A stretch of DNA of 10,992 nucleotides from CAZWVM01 sp964637705 (GTDB taxonomy: Bacteria > UBA8481). Positions 5,504-10,992 of the stretch are shown here, in pieces; positions within the stretch are counted from its first letter, which is position 1, and every line of letters starts with the position of its first letter. Location: contig CAZWVM010000120.1 of assembly GCA_964637705.1 (NCBI GenBank), positions 1 through 10,992 of the forward strand. Reading direction: 5' to 3'. The position numbers and the translations under genes were made by a program. The notes beneath the pieces were generated by a model, which made no database searches, had not been told where the DNA came from, and saw only the letters and a list, made by a program, of their open reading frames with translations.

Positions 5504-7729
5504 TTGTCCAGCGAAGCGACTCCCCAGGCCGAGATTCCGCTCCTCAAGACCCTTCCCGGCGACGACGTCCGCCAGATCATGTGGCGGCTCGCCGACCGCT
5601 TCGACCTGCAGATGCTGGTCCAGTCCACACGGTCCGTCGCGCGCGGGATCGTGGCCCGGCTGGTGGCCGAGGGAAACCGCAACACGCACGACTGGACGCC
5701 GCGGAAGGCCGAGATGCTTGCGGCCTTCGACGAATCGGGCGTCACGGCCGCGTTCATGGATCCCGAGTTCGGGGGCTACATCGAGGGGCCGAAGAATTTC
5801 CCGATGGCGCTCGTCGCCTTCGAACTCTCCTGGGTCGATGCGGGCGCCGCCACCGCGTCGCTGGCCAACAACCTCGCGCTCGCCCCGATCCACGAGAAGG
5901 GCACTCACGAGCAGAAGGCGAGATACATGCACGCCTGCGTGCCGCCGGCCCCGGGCGAGAACCGCAAGGTCTGGCGCGGCTCCTTCGTGCTGACGGAGCC
6001 GCTGCCCTACGTCGGCGCCGACACCGGCATGGTTTCCGGCCGGATCTCCGTCGCGGAGTGGAAGGACGGCGAGGAGCCGATGCTCCAGGTCGAGAAGCGC
6101 GGGCGCTTCATCACGAACATGGGATACGCGGACTTCGTGACGGCGGCCGTCGAGACGGGTGACCCGCGGATCAAGACGAGCTGCATGGTGATCCTCGAGT
6201 CCGGCGACCCCGGCAAGTACGACCGCGGGACGCCCACCAAGAAGATGGTGCACCAGCTCTCCTCCACCAGCGACCCGGTCTTCAGCCAGCGCGTTCCCGC
6301 CTCCCGCATCATCGGCGGTTACACGGTCCAGGACGGCGTGATCGTCCCGAACTTCAGCCACGGCGAGGTGATCGAGGCGGTCTTCGCGCGGACGCGCATC
6401 ACCGCCGGCGTCATGACCGTCGCGAAGCTCCTCTCGGTCATCGAACCCGTGATCCGCTACCAGCGCGGGCGCTTCCGCGGGGCGGCCTCCATCGCGCCCG
6501 GCTCCCCGCGCTTCGACCTCGGCCTGCAGCAGCGCGAGGACTCGACGCACCGCCTCGCCGACATCTGGGCCTCCGGCGAGGCGGGGACGTCCCTGGCCTT
6601 CGCCACGGCGCGGGTCTTCGACGACTTCGACCCCGTGGAGCGGCGGAAGGACGAGCACTTCAAGGCCCAGGGCATCAAGGGGCGCGCCGAGATGAAGGCC
6701 CTCGCCAAGGTCCGCCCGCTCGCCCTGGAATACGTGAAGCTGATGGCGAAGCCGGAAGCGGAGCGTGACGCCGCGCGCGTCGCCGAGCTCGAGGGCGACC
6801 TGCTCGTCCAGTACCTGGCAAAGGAGGCGGTCGCCAACGTCGTCTGCCCCGCCTGCAAGCTCTGGAACACCGGCGTCGGCACGAACATGATGCGCGAGGC
6901 CGTTTCGCTCATGGGCGGCTACGGCATCACCGAGGACTGCCCGGGCTTCGTCGGCCAGAAGTGGATGGACGCCCAGCTCGAGGCGACCTACGAGGGGCCC
7001 GAGGCCGTGCAAAGGCGCCAGCTCTCCGTGACGATGACGAACGAGGTCTTCCAGGAGTGGTTCCGCACCTGGATCGCCGAGATGCGCCGCATCGCCGCCC
7101 GCCGCCCCGGCTCCGGCGCCTGCACGCTCGCCTCGGCCATGGAACTCTGGCTCTGGACCTACGATTACCTGCAGAAGGGCAAGGACGCCGACGGCAAGGC
7201 CCTCTACAACACGAACCGCCAGGGTGTCGTCTTTCCCCTCGCGGACGCCCTCTCCTGGCTTCTCGCCTCGCGCTACCAGATCCTCGACACGATCGAGCTG
7301 GAGGAGAAGGGCCGGGACGTGCCGACGCTGGAGGAGGGCTACGCGAGCTTCGTGCGCTTCTTCTACGACCTCTGCCACGTCCAGGCCGCCCGCTCCGCGG
7401 GCGAGGTCGGCCGGATCTGCGCCGAGCTCGTTCACGGCTACCAGCGGCATCCCTCCTGGGACGATGCCATCGCCTACCGCGCCGAGGACCTGAAGGCCCT
7501 TGAGAGCGTGGCGCCGGGCATGTGCTGCGGGACCGACGACGTCGTGGACGAATCGGGATGTCACCCGGACAAGGCGGGCCCGTGCGTGCGCCAGGAGGAA
7601 CTCGCGGGCTTCGACCGCCTGCGCTCGAAGCTCGACGGCTGCCTGACGGGATCGCGCCTCGCGAAGGACCGCGCGTCCCAGTCGATCGCCTCGGTGATGA
7701 TCCCCGAGGCGCTGGACTACCCGCTTTGA
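5504..7729 (+). CDS. Large acyl-CoA dehydrogenase with C-terminal extension
   Basis: FAD-dependent acyl-CoA dehydrogenase that would oxidise an acyl-CoA at the alpha-beta bond. The N-terminal helical part ends near 145, and the flavin-binding strand motif FVLTEPLPYVGADTG is at 161-175. The C-terminal helices carry ARTRITAGVM (295-304), MGGYGITED (470-478) and EATYEGPEAVQRRQ (493-506), where Glu497 corresponds to the catalytic base Glu376 of MCAD. At 741 residues it is much longer than the roughly 380-400 of short/medium-chain members and nearer VLCAD or FadE in size. Extra parts are a charged helical insert at about 375-432, and residues 510-741, which are mostly helical and end in a cysteine-rich stretch (Cys674, 675, 686, 694). 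A CPAC motif is at 448-451. The start is a TTG with GAGGTG 5 bases upstream. The substrate is unknown. It is followed after 22 bases by an ETF-QO-like gene. Confidence 0.9.
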   Translation: MSSEATPQAEIPLLKTLPGDDVRQIMWRLADRFDLQMLVQSTRSVARGIVARLVAEGNRNTHDWTPRKAEMLAAFDESGVTAAFMDPEFGGYIEGPKNFPMALVAFELSWVDAGAATASLANNLALAPIHEKGTHEQKARYMHACVPPAPGENRKVWRGSFVLTEPLPYVGADTGMVSGRISVAEWKDGEEPMLQVEKRGRFITNMGYADFVTAAVETGDPRIKTSCMVILESGDPGKYDRGTPTKKMVHQLSSTSDPVFSQRVPASRIIGGYTVQDGVIVPNFSHGEVIEAVFARTRITAGVMTVAKLLSVIEPVIRYQRGRFRGAASIAPGSPRFDLGLQQREDSTHRLADIWASGEAGTSLAFATARVFDDFDPVERRKDEHFKAQGIKGRAEMKALAKVRPLALEYVKLMAKPEAERDAARVAELEGDLLVQYLAKEAVANVVCPACKLWNTGVGTNMMREAVSLMGGYGITEDCPGFVGQKWMDAQLEATYEGPEAVQRRQLSVTMTNEVFQEWFRTWIAEMRRIAARRPGSGACTLASAMELWLWTYDYLQKGKDADGKALYNTNRQGVVFPLADALSWLLASRYQILDTIELEEKGRDVPTLEEGYASFVRFFYDLCHVQAARSAGEVGRICAELVHGYQRHPSWDDAIAYRAEDLKALESVAPGMCCGTDDVVDESGCHPDKAGPCVRQEELAGFDRLRSKLDGCLTGSRLAKDRASQSIASVMIPEALDYPL

Positions 7730-7751
7730 CCGTCGAGGATCGAGAGGAACG

Positions 7752-9596
7752 ATGAGCGCCGAGGTGACGGTCGAGCGGCAATCGGTCGACGTCGATGTCG
7801 TCTGCGTCGGGTTCGGCCCGGCCACGGGCGGGTTCCTGACGACCCTCACCCGCGCGATGACCGACGAGAGCGGACAGGCGGTTCTCGAGAGCCGCGTCTC
7901 GCCCGGGATGCCCCTGCAGGTGATGTGCTACGAGCGCGCGGACGATCCGGGTTTCGGCGTCTCCGGCGTCGTGACTCGGGGGCGCGGGATCCGCGCCAGT
8001 TTCCCCGACCTCGACCTCTCGCAGATCCCGCTCGCCCACGAGGTGACGCACGAGGAACTTCTCTACCTCCTCGATCCGCACGGCGCCAGCCGCCGTCCCG
8101 CGATCCTGAAAGCCAAGGACGTTCTCCTCAAGCACCTCGGGACCGACTACGGGTATCGCATGCCGTGGATCCCTCCGTTCCTCGCCAAGGAACCGGGGAT
8201 GGTTCTTTCCATCGGGCAGTTCAACCAGTGGGTCGCGTCGCAGATCATGATGACCGGGCTGGTCCAGGTCTGGCCCGGCACCCCGGTCGCGGAGGCCTTG
8301 ATCGAAGGAAAGAGCGTCAAGGGCGTGAGGCTCGCGGACCAGGGCGTCGAGCGGAGCGGCGCGCCGACCGCCGCCTTCATGCCCGGCATGGACGTGAAGG
8401 CCGCTCTCACCGTCGTCGGCGACGGGCCGGTCGGGGCGGTCGGCCGCCAGATCGACCGCGTCATCGGCATGCCCGCGGGCCATCACCAGCACGAGTGGGC
8501 TGTCGGCATGAAGATGGTCGTCGACCTGCCGGAGCACGCGGGCCTCGCGCCGGGCACGGTGCTCCACACCTTCGGCTACCCCGAGCCCGAGATTTTCGGG
8601 TTCCTCTACGTCTATCCCGGCAACGTCGCCTCGCTCGGGATCTTCGTGCCGACCTTCTTCGAGAACCCGGTGCGCACGAGCTACCGCTACCTGCAGCACT
8701 GGATGAGGCACCCGCGGATCTGGAAGCACTTGAACGGCGGCACGATGCGCTCGTGGGGCGCCAAGACGCTCGGCGAGAGCGGACTGCAGGGCGAGCCCCA
8801 CCTCTGCGGCGACGGCTACGCGCGGATCGGCGAGGGGAGCGGCTCGACCAACGTTCTCGCGGGCTCCGGCGTGGACGAGGCCTGGACGACAGGGGTCCTC
8901 CTGGCCGAGGGCTTCATCGAGCTCTGGAAGGCCGGCGCGGAGATGTCGCGGGAGAACCTGGAGAAGGCCTACGTCGCGCGGCGGCGGGCGAGCTGGGTGG
9001 AGAAGGAGGCGCGGGTCGCCGCGCGCGCGCGCGACGGCTTCCGCCTCGGCTTCGTCCCCGGCTTCATGGGCATGGGCCTGACCGGCATGACCGGGGGGCT
9101 CGTGAACATGCCGGGCCCGGACAAGCGGCCCCACGAGCGCCTCGCGAGGCTCGAGGACTACTACCGAGGCGTGATCCCCCCGGAGGAGCTGGCCTCGATC
9201 CGCGAGAACGCGGCGCGCGCGGGCGTGGCCTTGAACGAAGCCGTGATGAAGCGCGCGGGCTGGCCGGAGATTCCCTACGACGGCAGGCTCCTCGTCTCGC
9301 ACCAGGACGCCCTGATCATGGGCGGGAAGGTGCAGGCCGCCGAGGGATTCGCGGATCACGTCGCCTTCCCATACCCGCGGATCTGCGAGTCGTGCGAGAC
9401 GAAGCTCTGCATCGAGATCTGTTCCGGGCAGGCGATTCTCCCGGGCGAGGGCGGGGTGCCTCGCTTCGACCGCGAGAAGTGCGTGCACTGCGGCGCCTGC
9501 TTCTGGTCCTGCTCGAAGCCGCACCCGGAGGACCCGGAGCGGACGGCCCTGGAGTTCAGGGCGGGCTCCGGCGGCCTGCACTCGGCGGAGAACTGA
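7752..9596 (+). CDS. ETF:quinone oxidoreductase-like (FixC/FixX-type) flavoprotein with eight-cysteine C-terminus
   Basis: Electron-transfer flavoprotein-quinone oxidoreductase relative, expected at the cytoplasmic membrane passing electrons from a flavoprotein to quinone. The N-terminal FAD motif is VDVVCVGFGPATGG (about 14-27), with VVGDGPVGAVGRQID at 221-235 and a C-terminal FAD contact region GDGYARIGEGSG at 353-364. A glycine/hydrophobic patch at 430-452 matches the membrane-contact helix region of ETF-QO. The last 70 residues are ferredoxin-like. Cys557-x19-Cys577-x2-Cys580-x2-Cys583 copies the single-cluster pattern of ETF-QO/FixX, and Cys545, 548, 553 and 587 are extra. At 614 residues it matches full-length ETF-QO, with FixC and FixX portions fused. 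AGAGG (7743-7747) is a modest SD. It lies 22 bases after the acyl-CoA dehydrogenase, surely one operon. No ETF subunits lie beside it. Confidence 0.87.
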   Translation: MSAEVTVERQSVDVDVVCVGFGPATGGFLTTLTRAMTDESGQAVLESRVSPGMPLQVMCYERADDPGFGVSGVVTRGRGIRASFPDLDLSQIPLAHEVTHEELLYLLDPHGASRRPAILKAKDVLLKHLGTDYGYRMPWIPPFLAKEPGMVLSIGQFNQWVASQIMMTGLVQVWPGTPVAEALIEGKSVKGVRLADQGVERSGAPTAAFMPGMDVKAALTVVGDGPVGAVGRQIDRVIGMPAGHHQHEWAVGMKMVVDLPEHAGLAPGTVLHTFGYPEPEIFGFLYVYPGNVASLGIFVPTFFENPVRTSYRYLQHWMRHPRIWKHLNGGTMRSWGAKTLGESGLQGEPHLCGDGYARIGEGSGSTNVLAGSGVDEAWTTGVLLAEGFIELWKAGAEMSRENLEKAYVARRRASWVEKEARVAARARDGFRLGFVPGFMGMGLTGMTGGLVNMPGPDKRPHERLARLEDYYRGVIPPEELASIRENAARAGVALNEAVMKRAGWPEIPYDGRLLVSHQDALIMGGKVQAAEGFADHVAFPYPRICESCETKLCIEICSGQAILPGEGGVPRFDREKCVHCGACFWSCSKPHPEDPERTALEFRAGSGGLHSAEN

Positions 9597-9600
9597 TTTC

Positions 9601-9750
9601 GAGTGAGGAGTGAGGAGTTAGGAGTTAGGAGTGAGAATCGTCTTGGTTTTGCTCCTGACTCCTGACTCCTCACTCCTAACTCCTCACTCCTAACTCCTCA
9701 CTCCTAACTCCCCACTCCTAACTCCTGACTCCTCACTCCTCACTCCTCAC
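9601..9750. repeat. Heptamer repeat region with inverted arms
   Basis: A purine-rich arm (9601-9635, units of GAGTGAG/GAGTTAG) is separated by 15-16 unrelated bases from a pyrimidine-rich arm of 14 phased heptamers (9651-9748), almost all ACTCCTN with the seventh base alternating among A, C and G (one unit ACTCCCC). The reverse complement of the left arm matches 9669-9703 at 33 of 35 positions, so a long hairpin can form. It is the same family as the array at 2683-2752. The 225-base gap between the flavoprotein and typA (9597-9821) otherwise holds only about 70 bases of non-repeat sequence before the typA ATG. It is not a classical terminator because no T-run follows the arm. Confidence 0.93.
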
Positions 9751-9821
9751 TGGTCACCGTTTGATCCGACTTCTCTAGCCAAGGCTCCGTGTATCTGATA
9801 CCGTTGGTGGCCTATTTTTTT

Positions 9822-10992
9822 ATGACAGCGCGCGTGCCCCATATCCGCAACGTGGCGATCATCGCCCACGTCGACCACGGCAAGACGACCCTGGTCGACG
9901 CCCTTCTCCGCCAGTCCGGCGCGCTCTCGCGCGGCGAGGAGGACACCCATTGCGTCATGGACTCGATGGACCTCGAGCGCGAGCGCGGGATCACGATCGC
10001 GGCGAAGAACTGCACGATCCAGTGGGAAGGGCTCACCATCAACATCGTCGACACGCCGGGGCACGCGGATTTCGGCGGCGAGGTCGAGCGGATCCTCTCG
10101 ATGGTGGACGGCGCGCTCCTCCTCGTCGACGCCGCCGAGGGGCCGCTGCCTCAGACGCGGTTCGTGCTGAGGAAGGCCCTGGAGGCGGGGCTGGAACTCG
10201 TGGTGGTCATCAACAAGATCGACCGGCAGGACGCGCGGCCGCAGGAGGTCCACGACGAGGTCTTCTCGCTCTTCATCGACTGCGACGCCCAGGACCATCA
10301 CCTCGAGTCGCCCTGCGTCTATGCCGTGGCGCGGGAGGGGAGAGCCTCGCGCGCCCCCTCGGATCCGGGCACGGACATGCGGCCGATCTTCGAGGCGATC
10401 CGCGACCACATCCCCGGTCCGCCGGTGGACGCCGGCGAACCGCTCTCCCTGATCGTCGCGAACCTCGACTATTCCGACTACGTCGGACGGCTCGGCATCG
10501 GCCGGATGAAGTCGGGCGAGCTGAAGGCGGGACAGGCCGTGCGTGTCGCGGCGGACGGGCGCATGTACGACGGGCGCGTCCTGAGGCTCTACGGCTACGA
10601 GGGGATGAAGCGGGTCGAGATGGAATCGGCGGGACCGGGGCAGATCCTGGCGGTGGCGGGGCTGGAGGAGATCACCATCGGGGACACGATCACGGATCCC
10701 GATCGCCCCCGCATCCAGCCGCGGATCACGGTCGAGGAGCCGACGGTCACGATGCTCTTCGCGCCGAATACCTCGCCGATGGCGGGACGCGAGGGCAAGT
10801 TCGTCACGGGACGGCAGATCCGCGAGCGGCTCTGGAAGGAGTCCCAACGGAACGTCTCGATCCGCATCACCGACTCCGGCGACGGCCCGGACCGGTTCCT
10901 GGTCGCGGGCCGGGGCGAACTGCAGCTCGGTGTCCTCATCGAGATGATGCGGCGCGAGGGGTTCGAGCTGGAGGTCGGGCGTCCCCACGTCA
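9822..10992 (+). CDS. typA: TypA/BipA ribosome-associated GTPase (C-terminus beyond window)
   Basis: Translational GTPase of the EF-G superfamily that binds ribosomes and helps 50S assembly and stress or cold adaptation. The 390 visible residues include the P-loop AHVDHGKTT (15-23), switch I RERGITI (53-59), DTPGHADFGGEV (77-88), NKIDRQDARP (131-140) and the G5-region YAVA (167-170, usually YASA). Domain II is about 205-295, and the EF-G-like domain III motif GRGELQLGVLIE is at 363-374. No stop codon occurs before the right edge, so about a third is missing. No SD is seen: seven Ts (9815-9821) run straight into the ATG. An in-frame GTG at 9807 is an alternative start, also without an SD. Confidence 0.96.
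   Translation, partial: MTARVPHIRNVAIIAHVDHGKTTLVDALLRQSGALSRGEEDTHCVMDSMDLERERGITIAAKNCTIQWEGLTINIVDTPGHADFGGEVERILSMVDGALLLVDAAEGPLPQTRFVLRKALEAGLELVVVINKIDRQDARPQEVHDEVFSLFIDCDAQDHHLESPCVYAVAREGRASRAPSDPGTDMRPIFEAIRDHIPGPPVDAGEPLSLIVANLDYSDYVGRLGIGRMKSGELKAGQAVRVAADGRMYDGRVLRLYGYEGMKRVEMESAGPGQILAVAGLEEITIGDTITDPDRPRIQPRITVEEPTVTMLFAPNTSPMAGREGKFVTGRQIRERLWKESQRNVSIRITDSGDGPDRFLVAGRGELQLGVLIEMMRREGFELEVGRPHV

Noticed and set aside
5264..9581. Two long minus-strand open frames (5264-7849 and 6927-9581) opposite the dehydrogenase and flavoprotein
   Set aside because: Composition is a mirror of the real coding strand, with no recognisable domains. The plus-strand genes carry catalytic motifs throughout.
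9651..9748. Phased repeats as a CRISPR array
   Set aside because: The period is 7 bases with no spacers; CRISPR units are much longer and are separated by unique spacers.
9761..9766. TTGATC as a -35 box for typA
   Set aside because: No -10 hexamer lies within 16-19 bases; the nearest TATCTG is 25 bases away.
9791..9801. GTATC-T-GATAC palindrome upstream of typA as an operator
   Set aside because: Only 5-base arms, with no accompanying promoter elements at sensible spacing. Chance is likely.
9747..10988. Minus-strand open frame of 413 codons opposite typA
   Set aside because: typA on the plus strand has all G-motifs. The opposite frame is His/Arg/Asp-rich shadow sequence.

Overview
The window is GC-rich bacterial chromosome, roughly two-thirds G+C by eye, with housekeeping and respiratory genes. 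I see no phage, transposon, CRISPR or rRNA/tRNA signal. A TypA GTPase, a MutY, an FtsX-free but G5/3D-domain cell-wall protein, an MthK-type potassium channel and an ETF-quinone-oxidoreductase-like enzyme fit a respiring or metabolically versatile bacterium. The species is not recognisable. A poorly studied GC-rich phylum is likely, but this is inference. Several starts are TTG with a good Shine-Dalgarno (SD), and several genes have no SD at all.

Left half, minus strand (read right to left): mutY (4325-3258), a small cyclic-nucleotide-binding-domain protein (3248-2772), an RCK potassium channel (2640-1600), tatD (1583-780) and a DUF348-G5-3D cell-wall protein cut by the left edge (656-1). Spacing is 9, 131, 16 and 123 bases. 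The 131-base gap holds a tandem array of ten heptamers. The tatD to yabE-like order matches the Bacillus subtilis tatD(yabD)-yabE arrangement.

Right half, plus strand: an E. coli LdhA-type D-lactate dehydrogenase (4369-5358), diverging from mutY across 43 bases; then a two-gene unit of a 741-residue acyl-CoA dehydrogenase (5504-7729) and an ETF-quinone-oxidoreductase-like flavoprotein with eight C-terminal cysteines (7752-9596); then a second, larger heptamer region with an inverted arrangement (9601-9750); then typA/bipA, running off the right edge (9822 onward).

Three observations stand out. The acyl-CoA dehydrogenase/ETF-QO-like pair has no ETF subunits beside it and carries unusual cysteines in both proteins. 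mutY, the cNMP gene and the channel gene lack an SD but each has a -10-like hexamer 6-7 bases before its ATG, the layout of leaderless transcription; the cNMP gene also has a perfect TTGACA 18 bases upstream of the -10. Finally, the same degenerate heptamer family occurs at two intergenic sites about 7 kb apart.
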